Shown: piece by piece, positions 52,411 to 62,432 of the stretch
Layout of the letters: every line of letters starts with the position of its first letter
How positions within the stretch are numbered: the first letter of the stretch is position 1
Assembly: GCF_963082495.1 (NCBI RefSeq)
Contig: NZ_CAUJAN010000001.1
Coordinates: 1-64,000, forward strand
DNA length: 64,000 nt
Reading direction: 5' to 3'
Source: Methanobrevibacter sp. V74
GTDB taxonomy: Archaea > Methanobacteriota > Methanobacteria > Methanobacteriales > Methanobacteriaceae
Notes under the pieces: generated by a model
What the model saw: the letters and a program-made list of their open reading frames with translations, nothing else
Database searches by the model: none
Told to the model about the DNA's origin: nothing
Program-made: the position numbers and the translations under genes

Positions 52411-53256
52411 ATGCCAAATATAAAACTAATGTATAAAGATGAGCTATCTATATTTATTCCAAACTCATTTCTTTCTGAGTCTAGAGATCTTAAAATTCGT
52501 ACTTATAAAGTGGGGATTATAGCAAGAGCTTTAGCTATTTTTCAAGCAGATAATGTTGTTATTTACAATGACAATCATGATAAAAACGAAGATGGAGAAG
52601 AGGATGGAGCTTTTATTGCTGAAGTTCTAAATTATATGAATACTCCTCAATATTTGAGAAGACAAGTTATTCCTATAAAAGCTGAACTTAAGCATGTCGG
52701 TATCCTTCCACCGCTTAGGACTCCTCATCATCCTGTTAATAGTCAACCAGATGTGGGTGATTATAGACAAGGTTTCACTGTTAAAAGAAATAAGAAAGGA
52801 ACTTTTGTTGATATTGGTATGGATAAATTTGCATTCTGTAAAGAGCATCTTACAGTTAAAAAAATTTTTGACTTTAAGATTACTAAAATAGCTAAGAAAG
52901 AAGTAATAGTCACACCTGATAAACCAGATGACATTTACTGGGGATATAAAGTTATCTCCTCTAATAAGAGTCTTAAAAATAGCTTAAAATTAATTAAACC
53001 TGATCTTGTTGTGGAAACTACAAAATATGGAGATTATATTGATTCTATTTTTGATGAATTAAAATGTAAAGTAGATGAATGTAAAAGTATTGCTATTTTA
53101 TTTGGTGGCCCTTATTCTTCAATTGCAGAAGATGTTTCAAATCCTAATTGGGATTTATTTAAAGTAAATACTCTTCCTGGACAAGGAACTGAAACTGTTA
53201 GAACTGAAGAGGCAGTTGTCGCTACACTTTCTTTATTTAACTTTATGAGATTTTAA
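52411..53256 (+). CDS. SPOUT-type RNA methyltransferase, MTH1-like
   Basis: 281 residues of the MTH1/SPOUT1 (COG2106) family of knotted RNA methylases. Typical pieces: FIPNSFLSESRDLKIRTYKVGIIARALAIF, VVIYNDN, FIAEVLNYMNTPQYLRRQVIP, a central OB-like insert, and the SAM-binding knot IAILFGGPYSS ... TLPGQGTETVRTEEAVVATLSLFN. In Methanothermobacter it also precedes the L3 gene, so the neighbourhood is conserved. A TATA box (52377-52384) about 28 bases before the ATG suggests a leaderless mRNA. Confidence 0.88.
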   Translation: MPNIKLMYKDELSIFIPNSFLSESRDLKIRTYKVGIIARALAIFQADNVVIYNDNHDKNEDGEEDGAFIAEVLNYMNTPQYLRRQVIPIKAELKHVGILPPLRTPHHPVNSQPDVGDYRQGFTVKRNKKGTFVDIGMDKFAFCKEHLTVKKIFDFKITKIAKKEVIVTPDKPDDIYWGYKVISSNKSLKNSLKLIKPDLVVETTKYGDYIDSIFDELKCKVDECKSIAILFGGPYSSIAEDVSNPNWDLFKVNTLPGQGTETVRTEEAVVATLSLFNFMRF

Positions 53257-53586
53257 TTCTCTTTATATATTATTAGTTTAGACGCTAATAGATAACTTGC
53301 TCAACTTTTTATACATGAATATTTTTGGGACTCTCCTGAAAATAATCTTAGCACAGGATGATTTATACATTAAATATATTCTTTATTGTGCTTCAATTAG
53401 CTTAAACTCAATTGAATATATTGAAATTTGATATTTATCTAGTTGCAGACTTGTTTGTAGCTATTTATCATTTCGATGAATTTATTTCATCAAACTCGTT
53501 TAATAGTTGTTCATTTGACTGTTAAACTAAAAAAATTAAAATAATTTAAAAATAAAGGAAAAATATATATTAGGAGGTTAAATTAA
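53257..53586. other. Promoter region of the ribosomal-protein operon
   Basis: 330 bases without a gene. It ends in AGGAGG, the strong ribosome site of L3. Upstream there are several TATA-like runs and an inverted repeat GATGAA/TTCATC near 53476-53492, but I cannot tell which TATA is used. A leader controlling the operon or a small RNA is possible; nothing known is recognised. Confidence 0.5.
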
Positions 53587-54597
53587 ATGGTTAGACATCA
53601 TCAGCCAAGAAAAGGTTCCGTTGCTTTTAGTCCAAGGAAAAGAGCAGCTAAAGAAACCCCTAGAGTTAAATCTTGGCCAAAATCCGATGAACCAAAATTA
53701 CTCGGCCTCGCAGGTTATAAAGTTGGTATGACTCACGTTTTATTAACTGATACTGATAAAAACTCTCCTACTCAAGGTATGGAAGTTTTCACTCCAGTAA
53801 CTGTATTGGAAGTGCCTCCAGTCGTAGTAATGGGAATTAGAGCATATGAAAAAACTTCTCGTGGTTTGAAAGTAATCACCGAAGTACTTGCAGACAATTT
53901 AGATCAAGAACTTTCAAGGAAGATTTCCCTTCCTAAAGATTACAATAAATCTGAAGCTATTGCAAAAATACAAGGTGCATTAGAAAACACAGAAGAAATT
54001 AAGGTCTTAGTACACACAAATCCAAAAGTAACTAGCGTACCTAAGAAAAAACCGGATATATTTGAATGCGGTATTGGAGGAGCAAATCCTGAAGAAAAAT
54101 TAAATACTGCATTGGAGTTATTAGGTAATGAAGTAAAAGCTAGCGAAATCTTCAATGAAGGTGAATTTGTTGATGCAATTGCAACTACAAAAGGAAAAGG
54201 ATTCCAAGGTGTAGTAAAAAGATGGGGAATTAGAATTCAATATGGTAAAGCTGTAAGAGCAGGAAAAGGTAGACACGTCGGTTCTATTGGTCCTTGGACT
54301 CCAAGAAGAACTATGTGGACTGTAGCTCAAGCAGGTCAAATGGGTTACCACAAAAGAACTGAATTCAATAAAAAAATTTTAAAAATCGCATCAGCTGACG
54401 AAGTTGATGAAATCAACCCAGATGGCGGATTTGTAAAATATGGGCTTGTCAAAAACGATTATGTTTTAGTAAAAGGATCCCTTCCAGGACCTTCTAAAAG
54501 ATTAGTAATCTTAAGACAACCTATCAGACCTAACAATAAAGCTGAGGATATCCCTCAAATTAACTACATTAGTACAAAATCTAAACAAGGGGTATAA
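53587..54597 (+). CDS. rpl3: Large-subunit ribosomal protein L3
   Basis: 336 residues, archaeal uL3 (MVRHHQPRKGSVAFSPRKRA at the start; AGYKVGMTHVLLTDTD; GRHVGSIGPWTPRRTMWTVAQAGQMG). uL3 nucleates large-subunit assembly and reaches the peptidyl-transferase centre. It is the first gene of a long ribosomal operon and has the best ribosome site in the window (AGGAGG). The next gene starts two bases after its stop. Confidence 0.97.
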   Translation: MVRHHQPRKGSVAFSPRKRAAKETPRVKSWPKSDEPKLLGLAGYKVGMTHVLLTDTDKNSPTQGMEVFTPVTVLEVPPVVVMGIRAYEKTSRGLKVITEVLADNLDQELSRKISLPKDYNKSEAIAKIQGALENTEEIKVLVHTNPKVTSVPKKKPDIFECGIGGANPEEKLNTALELLGNEVKASEIFNEGEFVDAIATTKGKGFQGVVKRWGIRIQYGKAVRAGKGRHVGSIGPWTPRRTMWTVAQAGQMGYHKRTEFNKKILKIASADEVDEINPDGGFVKYGLVKNDYVLVKGSLPGPSKRLVILRQPIRPNNKAEDIPQINYISTKSKQGV

Positions 54598-54599
54598 TC

Positions 54600-55364
54600 A
54601 TGAAAGTTAATGTTTATTCTATTAATGGGGAAGTTAAAGATGAAATTGAACTTCCAGCTATTTTTGATGAAGTGTACAGACCGGATTTAATCAAAAGAGC
54701 TGTACTTTCAGCACAATCTGCTAGAGTACAACCATGGGGTAATGACCCAATGGCAGGTAAAAGAACCTCTGCTAAAGGATGGGGTTCAGGTAGAGGTACT
54801 GCAAGAGTGCCAAGGATTAAAAATGGTTCAAAAGCAGCTTTCGTACCAATGGCTATTGGTGGTAGACAAGCACATCCTACTAGAGCTGAAAAAAATCATC
54901 ATGAAAAAATCAACATCAAAGAAAGAAGGTTTGCAATCAGATCTGCTGTTGCAGCAACCACTAATAAAGAAATTGTTGAAAATAGAGGTCATGTTGTTGA
55001 TGATTTAGCTCAAGTGCCTATTATTGTTGAAGATGATATTGAAGAAGTAAAAACTGCTAAACAAACTCGTGAAATTTTCCAAAAATTAGGTGTTTATGAT
55101 GATGTCATCCGCGCTAAAGAAGGTAAAAGAATCAGAGCCGGTAGAGGTAAAACTAGAGGAAGAAAATACAAAAAAGTAAAAGGACCTCTTGTTGTTGTCG
55201 GTGAAGATAAAGGAATTTCCCTAGGTGCGAGAAACCACGCTGGTGTAGATGTTGTGGGTGTTGAAAACTTAAATGCTGAATTATTAGCACCTGGTACTCA
55301 CCCAGGAAGACTAACTGTTTACACTAAATCAGCTGTTGAAAAATTAGGAGGTTTATTCCAATAA
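54600..55364 (+). CDS. rpl4: Large-subunit ribosomal protein L4
   Basis: 254 residues of archaeal uL4: KVNVYSINGEVKDEIELPAIF, the long extended loop with WGSGRGTARVPRIKNGSKAAFV, IGGRQAHPTRAEKNHHEKIN, and GRGKTRGRKYKKVKGPLVVVGED. It lines the exit tunnel. Two bases follow L3. Confidence 0.97.
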   Translation: MKVNVYSINGEVKDEIELPAIFDEVYRPDLIKRAVLSAQSARVQPWGNDPMAGKRTSAKGWGSGRGTARVPRIKNGSKAAFVPMAIGGRQAHPTRAEKNHHEKINIKERRFAIRSAVAATTNKEIVENRGHVVDDLAQVPIIVEDDIEEVKTAKQTREIFQKLGVYDDVIRAKEGKRIRAGRGKTRGRKYKKVKGPLVVVGEDKGISLGARNHAGVDVVGVENLNAELLAPGTHPGRLTVYTKSAVEKLGGLFQ

Positions 55365-55387
55365 TATTGGATAAATAAGGTGATATT

Positions 55388-55648
55388 ATGGATTCATATT
55401 CAGTTATTATTAAACCTCATGTTACTGAAAAAACAATGAATTTAATTGATTTGAATAATGAGATTGCATTTGTTGTAAATCGTGAAGTCAATAAAAGGCA
55501 AATTAAATATGCTTTTGAGGATTTATACGAAGAAAAAGTAGCAAGAGTTAATACACATATTACTCCTAAAGGTGTAAAAGTAGCATATATTAAATTAATT
55601 GAAGAAGGAATGGCAGAAGAACTTGCTGTCAGATTAGGTGTATTCTAA
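55388..55648 (+). CDS. rpl23: Large-subunit ribosomal protein L23
   Basis: 86 residues of uL23: SVIIKPHVTEKTMNLIDLNNEIAF, then VNKRQIKYAFEDLYEEKVARVNTHITPKG. It sits at the tunnel exit and is a docking site for SRP and chaperones. Standard archaeal length. Confidence 0.97.
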   Translation: MDSYSVIIKPHVTEKTMNLIDLNNEIAFVVNREVNKRQIKYAFEDLYEEKVARVNTHITPKGVKVAYIKLIEEGMAEELAVRLGVF

Positions 55649-55661
55649 GGAGGAATGAAAA

Positions 55662-56387
55662 ATGGGTAAACGATTAATCCACCAAAGAAGAGGGAGAGGA
55701 ACTCCTGTTCACCGTGTTGCTTCTCATCGTTTTAAAGACAAAATTAGGTACCGATCTTACGATGCATTAGAAAAAGAAGGAAGTATTAAAGGAAAAGTTA
55801 TTGATATTGTTCACGATCCGGCAAGAACTGCTCCTATTGCAGAAGTAAAATTCGAAAATGGTGAAAAGAAATTTATCTTAGCACCTGAAACCATTCAAAT
55901 CGATGATGAAATTGAATGTGGTATTTCTGCTCCTATCAAATTCGGTAATACTTTGCCGCTTGCTGAAATTCCTGAAGGTACTCCAATTTATGATATTGAA
56001 AACACTCCTGGAGATGGAGGCCGTTTTGTAAGATCTTCTGGAACTTATGCTTCTGTAGTTACTCATGATGCAAATCAAGCTGTTGTAGAATTACCATCAG
56101 GGGAATTAAAATACTTAAATCCTAACTGTCGTGCTAGTATTGGTGTAGTAGCTGGTGGAGGAAGAAAAGATAAACCATTCCTTAAAGCTGGTAAAAAATG
56201 GCATGCTTATAAAGCTAAAGGTAAAAAATTCATGACTGTAAGAGGAGTAGCAATGAATGCTGTTGACCACCCTCACGGAGGAGGTAACAGACAACATCCT
56301 GGTCGTCCAACTACTGTTTCAAGACATGCACCACCAGGAAGAAAAGTTGGTTCAATTGCAGCTAAAAGAACAGGTTTAAAAAGATAG
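55662..56387 (+). CDS. rpl2: Large-subunit ribosomal protein L2
   Basis: 241 residues of uL2: MGKRLIHQRRGRGTPVHRVAS at the start and the universally conserved tail AMNAVDHPHGGGNRQHPGRPTTVSR close to the catalytic centre. Preceded by AGGAGG. The usual archaeal size. Confidence 0.97.
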   Translation: MGKRLIHQRRGRGTPVHRVASHRFKDKIRYRSYDALEKEGSIKGKVIDIVHDPARTAPIAEVKFENGEKKFILAPETIQIDDEIECGISAPIKFGNTLPLAEIPEGTPIYDIENTPGDGGRFVRSSGTYASVVTHDANQAVVELPSGELKYLNPNCRASIGVVAGGGRKDKPFLKAGKKWHAYKAKGKKFMTVRGVAMNAVDHPHGGGNRQHPGRPTTVSRHAPPGRKVGSIAAKRTGLKR

Positions 56388-56402
56388 ATAGAGGGTGTTT
56401 CA

Positions 56403-56813
56403 TTGGCAAGAAAAATATTTAAATATAAAGGTTATACTCTTGAAGAACTTCAAGGCATGTCTTTAGAGGAAGTAATGGAATTATTCCCTGCAAGACAAAG
56501 AAGATCTTTAAAAAGAGGATTTTTACCAAGACAACAAATTGTTTTGGATAAAATGAGAAAATTAAATAAAGAAGGAAGTAAAAATGGCCGTCCTGTTGTA
56601 ATTAGGACCCATTGTAGAGACATGATTGTAATACCTGAAATGGTAGGGACCACTTTCGGTATTTATGATGGTCAAAATTTTGTAGAAGTCACTATTGAAC
56701 CTGAAATGATTGGTCATTACTTCGGTGAATTTGCACCAACCAGAAAAAGAGTTCAACACGGAGATCCAGGTATGGGTGCTACTAGATCATCCATGTTTGT
56801 ACCACTTAAATAA
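56403..56813 (+). CDS. rps19: Small-subunit ribosomal protein S19 (TTG start)
   Basis: 136 residues of uS19: [31 protein letters not shown], and [25 protein letters not shown]. The start is TTG at 56403 (GAGGGTGTTTCA before it), since there is no Met upstream in frame that fits. Located on the 30S head. Confidence 0.95.
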   Translation: MARKIFKYKGYTLEELQGMSLEEVMELFPARQRRSLKRGFLPRQQIVLDKMRKLNKEGSKNGRPVVIRTHCRDMIVIPEMVGTTFGIYDGQNFVEVTIEPEMIGHYFGEFAPTRKRVQHGDPGMGATRSSMFVPLK

Positions 56814-56825
56814 GGAGATTAGAAC

Positions 56826-57290
56826 ATGGCTAACAAATATGCTTATAATGAAAAAGTTGATGAGGCAAAAACTGCACGTGCTATGGCAAAATCTCTTAAG
56901 ATTTCTCCAAAACACAGTGTTGAAATTTGCAGCGCGATTAGAGGAATGGAAGTAGGAAAAGCAAAAGATTACTTGGAAAATGTTATTGATATGAAAAAAT
57001 CTGTTCCTTTCAAAAGACACAACAAAAAAGTTGGTCACAGAAAAGGACAAAAAGGATGGGCTGCTGGCAGATACCCTGTAAAAGCTGCAGAACAAATTTT
57101 AAAAGTTTTAGAAAATGCTGAAGCTAATGCAGAGTACAAAGGTATGGATACTGAAAATTTATTCATCGAACATATTTCATCTCACAGAGGTGTAGTAATC
57201 CCTGGTTACATCCCAAGAGCATTCGGTAGAATGACTCCATTCAATACACCTACTACTCATATTCAAATTGTATTACAGGAGGCTAACTAA
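56826..57290 (+). CDS. rpl22: Large-subunit ribosomal protein L22
   Basis: 154 residues of uL22: [41 protein letters not shown], a [25 protein letters not shown] block, and [28 protein letters not shown]. Its stop shares one base with the S3 start (TAATG). Confidence 0.97.
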   Translation: MANKYAYNEKVDEAKTARAMAKSLKISPKHSVEICSAIRGMEVGKAKDYLENVIDMKKSVPFKRHNKKVGHRKGQKGWAAGRYPVKAAEQILKVLENAEANAEYKGMDTENLFIEHISSHRGVVIPGYIPRAFGRMTPFNTPTTHIQIVLQEAN

Positions 57291-58051
57291 TGATAGAAAA
57301 AGATTTCGTTTCAGAAGGCCTTAGAAGAACTAGAATTGATGAATATTTAGAAAAAGAACTCGAAAGAGCTGGATATGGTGGTATGGATGTTCAAATTACA
57401 CCTTTAGGTACCATGGTCATTGTTTATGCAGAAAGGCCTGGTATGGTTATTGGTAGAGGTGGTAAAAATGTTAGAGCTATTACCGATGTTCTTAAATCTG
57501 AATTTGGTTTAGATAATCCGCAAATTGAAGTCAAAGAAGTTGATGTTCCAGAACTTAACCCTAAAATCATGGCATACAAAATCTCTAATATGTTACAAAG
57601 AGGTATGCACTTTAGAAGAGTAGCTTACTCTACTATTCGCAGAATCATGGGAGCTGGAGCTCAAGGTGTAGAAATCACTATTTCTGGTAAAATCAGAGGT
57701 TCTAGATCTGCTGTAGCTAAATTCGTAGAAGGATACATTAAGAAATGTGGTGAACCTTCAATCAGATTAGTTAATGAGGGTTTTGCTACTGCTGAATTAA
57801 AACCTGGAGTATTAGGTATTTATGTAAGAATTATGCCTCCGGAAACTGTATTGCCTGATTCCGTTGAAATCCTTCCTCCAAAAATGACCATCAAAGAAGA
57901 TGATGGTAATATCATTGAAGAAGATATCGATGTAGAAACCGAAGAAATCATCGAAGAAGAAATTATTGAGGAAATAGAGGATCTCGACGAATTGGAAGAA
58001 GTTGTTGAAGAAGAATCTACTGAAGAAGTAGAAAAAGATGATAAATCTTAA
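57290..58051 (+). CDS. rps3: Small-subunit ribosomal protein S3
   Basis: 253 residues of uS3: KH domain MVIGRGGKNVRAITDVLKSEFG, then YSTIRRIMGAGAQGVEITISGKIRGSRSAVAKF. After residue ~205 comes a glutamate-rich tail (EEIIEEEIIEEIEDLDELEE pattern), longer and more acidic than average; it is a common lineage-specific extension in Methanobacteriales. Overlaps rpl22 by one base. Confidence 0.97.
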   Translation: MIEKDFVSEGLRRTRIDEYLEKELERAGYGGMDVQITPLGTMVIVYAERPGMVIGRGGKNVRAITDVLKSEFGLDNPQIEVKEVDVPELNPKIMAYKISNMLQRGMHFRRVAYSTIRRIMGAGAQGVEITISGKIRGSRSAVAKFVEGYIKKCGEPSIRLVNEGFATAELKPGVLGIYVRIMPPETVLPDSVEILPPKMTIKEDDGNIIEEDIDVETEEIIEEEIIEEIEDLDELEEVVEEESTEEVEKDDKS

Positions 58052-58078
58052 ATTTTATTATCCAAACGAGTTGGAACA

Positions 58079-58285
58079 ATGGCGATTTTAAGAAGTAAAG
58101 AAATTTGGGACATGGAAGTTGATGAGATTCAAGATAAGTTAGTTGAACTCAGAACTGAATTATCCAAAAATGTTTCTAAAAGTGCAGCTGCCGGGGTAGT
58201 CGAAAACCCTGGAAAAATTAAAGAATTAAAAAGAACAATTGCTCGTGTTCTTACAATTTTGAATGAAAAACAAAAGGAGAATTAA
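58079..58285 (+). CDS. rpl29: Large-subunit ribosomal protein L29
   Basis: 68 residues: the helical hairpin typical of uL29 (ILRSKEIWDMEVDEIQDKLVELRTELSK, then KIKELKRTIARVLTILNEKQ). Located at the tunnel exit, near L23. Directly followed by the aIF1-like gene. Confidence 0.95.
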   Translation: MAILRSKEIWDMEVDEIQDKLVELRTELSKNVSKSAAAGVVENPGKIKELKRTIARVLTILNEKQKEN

Positions 58286-58624
58286 ATGTCAAAAATCTGT
58301 GATGTATGTGGGCTTCCTGAAGAACTTTGTGTTTGTGAAGAAATTGCACGTGAAGTTCAAACTCTAAAAGTGTTTACAGTTAGAAGAAGATTCGGAAAAC
58401 TCATGACTATTATCGAAGGTATTGATGAACATGATATAGATATCAAAGAACTCACTAAAACTCTTAAAGCTAAATGTGCTTGTGGAGGAACCGCTAAAAA
58501 CGGTCAAATAGAGCTTCAAGGAGATCACAAAGTTAGAGTGAAAGAAGTTTTATCTGAAATGGGTTTCTCATCTGATACTATTGAAATCCGAGAATCTAAA
58601 AAGAATAATAAGAAAAGGAGATAG
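58286..58624 (+). CDS. aIF1/SUI1-like translation initiation factor
   Basis: 112 residues. A zinc-ribbon-like start, CDVCGLPEELCVCEEIAREVQ, then the SUI1 fold: RRRFGKLMTIIEGIDEHDIDIKELTKTLKAKCACGGTAKNGQIELQGDH. It helps choose the start codon on the small subunit. Commonly embedded in the archaeal ribosomal operon here. Confidence 0.92.
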   Translation: MSKICDVCGLPEELCVCEEIAREVQTLKVFTVRRRFGKLMTIIEGIDEHDIDIKELTKTLKAKCACGGTAKNGQIELQGDHKVRVKEVLSEMGFSSDTIEIRESKKNNKKRR

Positions 58625-58708
58625 TTCATCTGTTCGATATGTTTTTCAATAAAATTTTGTAATTTTTCTGCATAATTTATTGTAAATTTTTATTAAGAGA
58701 ATGGAAAT

Positions 58709-58987
58709 ATGATTACTTCAAATAATTTAGTGCATCATGAATTCATTGGTTTAAAAGTTAATGCAAGAAGTAAAAGGAATACCTCTCTTAATTTAAACGG
58801 AACTATTATTGATGAGACAAAGAATACTATCAGAATTGAGGGAATGGATAATACTGAAAAGGTTATTCCAAAGAATGGAACAATCTTTGTATTTGAAATT
58901 CCAAACGGGGAAAAAATTGAAGTTGATGGTAATATTTTGTCTATTCGTCCTGAAGATAGAATAAAAAAAAGGTTTAAAAAAATATAA
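58709..58987 (+). CDS. rnp1: RNase P protein component 1 (Rpp29-like)
   Basis: 92 residues of the archaeal Rpp29/Pop4 family: [37 protein letters not shown], then [23 protein letters not shown]. It binds RNase P RNA in tRNA 5' processing. An 84-base gap before it contains a T-rich sequence that could hold an internal promoter; otherwise the placement in the operon is the usual one. Confidence 0.93.
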   Translation: MITSNNLVHHEFIGLKVNARSKRNTSLNLNGTIIDETKNTIRIEGMDNTEKVIPKNGTIFVFEIPNGEKIEVDGNILSIRPEDRIKKRFKKI

Positions 58988-58998
58988 ATGGTGATAAT

Positions 58999-59316
58999 AT
59001 GGTTGGGCTTAACGTTCAAGAACCAGAAACTACATGTAATGATCCTAACTGCCCATTTCATGGAACTTTGCCTGTAAGAGGTCAAGTTCTTGAAGGTGTT
59101 GTAGTAAGTAACAGAGCAGAAAGGACTATTACTGTTGAACGTAGTTACTATAAATTCATTAAAAAATATGAAAGATATGAGAAAAGGAAATCTAAAATCA
59201 ATGTTCACAAACCTGATTGTTTTGATGTGAATATTGGTGATTCTGTTAAAATAGCAGAATGTAGACCATTAAGTAAAACTAAACATTTTGTTTTAGTTGA
59301 AGTTAAAGGAGAGTAG
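58999..59316 (+). CDS. rps17: Small-subunit ribosomal protein S17
   Basis: 105 residues of uS17: [42 protein letters not shown], then [37 protein letters not shown]. The N-terminal Cys pair is the archaeal form. GGTGATAAT precedes the ATG. Confidence 0.97.
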   Translation: MVGLNVQEPETTCNDPNCPFHGTLPVRGQVLEGVVVSNRAERTITVERSYYKFIKKYERYEKRKSKINVHKPDCFDVNIGDSVKIAECRPLSKTKHFVLVEVKGE

Positions 59317-59321
59317 TTATT

Positions 59322-59720
59322 ATGAAACCATTAACCTCAAGCATGACTAAAGCATTACCAATTGGAGCAAGACTCCAATGTGTTGACAATACTGGTGCTC
59401 GTGAAATCGAAATCATTTCTGTAAAAGGATTTAAAGGTGTAAGAAGAAGACTCGATGTAGCAGGTGTTGGAGATTTAGTTGTTGCATCTGTTAAAAAAGG
59501 AACTGCGGATATGAGAAGAGAAGTTGTTAACGCAGTTGTAGTCAGACAAAAAAAGGAATATAGACGTGCTGATGGTCTTCGTGTTAAATTTGAAGATAAT
59601 GCTGCAGTTATTATTACTCCTGAAGGAATTTTAAAAGGATCCGAAATTAGAGGTCCTGTTGCTAAAGAAGCAGCTGACAGATGGCCTAGTGTAGGTAGTG
59701 CAGCAAGTATTTTAGTATAA
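59322..59720 (+). CDS. rpl14: Large-subunit ribosomal protein L14
   Basis: 132 residues of uL14: [61 protein letters not shown], and [28 protein letters not shown]. Interface protein bridging the subunits. Confidence 0.97.
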   Translation: MKPLTSSMTKALPIGARLQCVDNTGAREIEIISVKGFKGVRRRLDVAGVGDLVVASVKKGTADMRREVVNAVVVRQKKEYRRADGLRVKFEDNAAVIITPEGILKGSEIRGPVAKEAADRWPSVGSAASILV

Positions 59721-59729
59721 GGTGAAAAT

Positions 59730-60080
59730 ATGTCAATTCAACCAAGAAAACAAAGAAAAGCTCGTTATAATGCTCCTGCTCATGCACGTGGTAAATATTT
59801 AAGTGCTTCTGTAAGTAAAGATTTAAGGGAAGAAATAGGTAAAAAATCTTTACCGGTTAGAACAGGAGATACAGTTAGAGTAGTTCGTGGAGATTTTGCA
59901 GGTCATGAAGGAAAAATCACTTCTGTCGATTATTCTTCATATAAAGTAAACATTGAAGAAGTTACTTTAGCTAAACCTGATGGAACTAATGCATTTCTCC
60001 CAGTTGACCCGTCTAACTTAGTAATTATTGAAGCAGATTTAAAAGATGATAGAAGAATAAAAAATAAAGGAGATAATTAA
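59730..60080 (+). CDS. rpl24: Large-subunit ribosomal protein L24
   Basis: 116 residues of uL24: [32 protein letters not shown], then the KOW motif [28 protein letters not shown]. An early assembly protein. Followed by S4e one base later. Confidence 0.97.
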   Translation: MSIQPRKQRKARYNAPAHARGKYLSASVSKDLREEIGKKSLPVRTGDTVRVVRGDFAGHEGKITSVDYSSYKVNIEEVTLAKPDGTNAFLPVDPSNLVIIEADLKDDRRIKNKGDN

Positions 60081-60081
60081 T

Positions 60082-60810
60082 ATGGCTAAAATGGGATCTA
60101 GAAAACATCTTAAAAGATATAAAGCACCTAAATCTTGGCCTATTCATCCTAAAGAAGATACTTGGACTGTAAAACCTTCTGCAGGTTCACATTCAATTGA
60201 AGATGCTATTCCATTAACATTAGTTATCAGAGATGTTTTGAAATTAGCTGATAATTCCAGAGAAGCAAAAAGAATTATCAACTCTGGTAATATTTTAGTA
60301 GATGGGAGAGTTGTTAAAGATTATAAATTCCCAGTTGGATTTATGGATGTTATTGAAATTCCTAAAACTGAGGAAGCTTATAGAGTTCTTTTGGATAGAA
60401 AAGGAAAATTACAATTAGATTTAATCGATGAGGGTAGTGCTAAATTATCTAAAATTGTTAATAAATCCACTATTAAAGGTGGTAAAACTCAATTAAACCT
60501 TCATGATGGTAAAAATGTTATCATTGATGAAGATGCATACTCCGTTGGAGATGTTATTTGTTTAAAAGTACCTGAACAAGAAATTGTTGATGTATATCCT
60601 TTACAGGAAGGAGCTACTGTTCTTGTTACTGGTGGTAAACACACTGGTGAATTAGGTACTGTAAGTGAAATCATTGAAAATAAAGATTCTAATCCAAACA
60701 CTATTCTTATTGAAAATAGTGCAAAAGATGAATTTTTAACTTTAAAAGATTATGCATTTGTAATTGGAGCTGATGAGCCGGTAATATCTTTATTGGAGGT
60801 TAATAAATGA
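60082..60810 (+). CDS. rps4e: Small-subunit ribosomal protein S4e
   Basis: 242 residues of archaeal/eukaryotic eS4: [26 protein letters not shown]4-domain residues [26 protein letters not shown], and a KOW domain ([21 protein letters not shown]). Four bases overlap with rpl5 (ATGA). Confidence 0.97.
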   Translation: MAKMGSRKHLKRYKAPKSWPIHPKEDTWTVKPSAGSHSIEDAIPLTLVIRDVLKLADNSREAKRIINSGNILVDGRVVKDYKFPVGFMDVIEIPKTEEAYRVLLDRKGKLQLDLIDEGSAKLSKIVNKSTIKGGKTQLNLHDGKNVIIDEDAYSVGDVICLKVPEQEIVDVYPLQEGATVLVTGGKHTGELGTVSEIIENKDSNPNTILIENSAKDEFLTLKDYAFVIGADEPVISLLEVNK

Positions 60811-61319
60811 ACCCAATGAATGAAGTACGTATCGAAAAAGCCACCATCAGTATTGGTGTTGGTGAAGCTGGTGAAAAATTATCCCGCGCTATTACTTTAT
60901 TAGAACAAATGTTCGATCAAACCCCTGTTAAAACTTTCTCAACAGTTACTAACCCAGAATGGGGTATTAGAAAACGCCAACCTATTGCATGTAAATTAAC
61001 TTTACGTGGAGAAAAAGCTGATAAAGCTATTGATATGGTTTTAGAAGGAATTAGTAGAAATATTAAACCTACTCAATTCGATGCTCAAGGAAACCTTTCT
61101 TTTGGTATTAGGGAGCATATTGATATTCCAGGCATGAGATATAATCCGGATATTGGTATCTTTGGTATGAATGTTTCCGTTACTTTTGAAAAACCTGGGT
61201 ATAGGATTTCTAAAAGAAAAATCCAACAAAAGAAAGTTCCTCAGAAACATAGAATTTCTAAAGAAGAAACTATGAAATTTATGGAAGAAAACTTCGAAGT
61301 TAATTATGTAACTGAATAA
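60807..61319 (+). CDS. rpl5: Large-subunit ribosomal protein L5
   Basis: 170 residues of uL5: [52 protein letters not shown], and [28 protein letters not shown]. Binds 5S rRNA. Translationally coupled to rps4e. Confidence 0.97.
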   Translation: MNPMNEVRIEKATISIGVGEAGEKLSRAITLLEQMFDQTPVKTFSTVTNPEWGIRKRQPIACKLTLRGEKADKAIDMVLEGISRNIKPTQFDAQGNLSFGIREHIDIPGMRYNPDIGIFGMNVSVTFEKPGYRISKRKIQQKKVPQKHRISKEETMKFMEENFEVNYVTE

Positions 61320-61328
61320 GGTGATATT

Positions 61329-61472
61329 TTGCCAAGAAAATACGGAAAAGCTGCAAAGAAATGTAGTCGTTGTGGAGATCATTCTGCTATGGTTAGTAGA
61401 TATGGAATAAATTTGTGCAGACAATGTTTTAGGGAAGTAGCTCCTAAAATGGGATTTAAAAAATATAATTAG
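61329..61472 (+). CDS. rps14: Small-subunit ribosomal protein S14, zinc-type (TTG start)
   Basis: 47 residues translated from [23 protein letters not shown], then [22 protein letters not shown]. Four cysteines (CSRC, CRQC) make the zinc form of uS14. The TTG at 61329 follows GGTGATA, an apt ribosome site. Its small size and TTG start make it easy to miss, but both gene order (L5-S14-S8) and sequence are decisive. Confidence 0.96.
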   Translation: MPRKYGKAAKKCSRCGDHSAMVSRYGINLCRQCFREVAPKMGFKKYN

Positions 61473-61483
61473 AGGTTTTAAAT

Positions 61484-61876
61484 ATGAGTCTTATGGATCC
61501 TCTTGCTGATGCTTTAACTAATATCAGGAATAATGAATTGCAAGTAAATGATTCTTGTGTTATTTCTCCTGCTTCCAAGTTAATTGGACAAGTTTTAAGC
61601 ACTATGCAAAAAGAGAATTATATTGGTAATTTTGAGTATATTGATGACAACCGTGCAGGTAAATTTATTGTAGAATTAGAAGGTAACATTAACAAATGTG
61701 GTGTTATCAAACCTCGTCACGCTGTTAAAAAAGATGAATTTGAGAAATTTGAAAAAAGATTTTTGCCAGCAAAAAACTTTGGTATTTTAATCGTCACAAC
61801 TCCTGAAGGAATTATGACTCACTATGAGGCTAAGGAAAGAGGAATTGGTGGACGTTTGTTGGCTTACATGTATTAG
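61484..61876 (+). CDS. rps8: Small-subunit ribosomal protein S8
   Basis: 130 residues of uS8: [42 protein letters not shown], and [33 protein letters not shown] at the end. Key assembly protein of the 30S platform. Confidence 0.97.
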   Translation: MSLMDPLADALTNIRNNELQVNDSCVISPASKLIGQVLSTMQKENYIGNFEYIDDNRAGKFIVELEGNINKCGVIKPRHAVKKDEFEKFEKRFLPAKNFGILIVTTPEGIMTHYEAKERGIGGRLLAYMY

Positions 61877-61884
61877 GTGATAAA

Positions 61885-62421
61885 ATGGTAGTAGCTGCAG
61901 CTATAAGGGAAGAAATTGATATCCCTGAAGGCGTTGAAGTTATAATTGATAATAATGAGGTCTCTGTAAAAGGACCTAATGGAAAGGACTCTAGAAAATT
62001 TACTTATCCTAATGTAAGTATTAAAGAAGAGGATAGTGTTGTTATTTTAGAAACAGCATTCCCTAAAAAGAAAGATAAAGCAATGATTGGAACCACAAGA
62101 GCACACATTAACAACATGTTAATCGGTGTGACTGATGGTTTTGAATATCATATGAAAATCGTATTTGCTCACTTTCCAATGACTGTAAAAGTCCAAAAAG
62201 ATACAGTTTTAATTGACAACTTCCTCGGGGAAAGACACCCAAGAACTGCTAAAATAGTAGGATCTTCTAAAGTAGTAGTGAAAGGTGATGAGGTAACAAT
62301 TACTGGTATCAATAAGGAACATGTTGGTCAAACTATGGCTAACCTAGAACAAGCAACTAAAATTAAAGGAAGAGATCCTAGAGTATTCCAAGATGGAATA
62401 TATTTAACTAGCAAAGAATAA
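61885..62421 (+). CDS. rpl6: Large-subunit ribosomal protein L6
   Basis: 178 residues of uL6: REEIDIPEGVEVIIDNNEVSVKGPNGKDSRKF, GTTRAHINNMLIGVTDGFEYHMKIVFAHFPM, and GINKEHVGQTMANLEQATKIKGRDPRVFQDGIY at the end. Close to the sarcin-ricin loop. Confidence 0.97.
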   Translation: MVVAAAIREEIDIPEGVEVIIDNNEVSVKGPNGKDSRKFTYPNVSIKEEDSVVILETAFPKKKDKAMIGTTRAHINNMLIGVTDGFEYHMKIVFAHFPMTVKVQKDTVLIDNFLGERHPRTAKIVGSSKVVVKGDEVTITGINKEHVGQTMANLEQATKIKGRDPRVFQDGIYLTSKE

Positions 62422-62432
62422 TGGTGATTTAA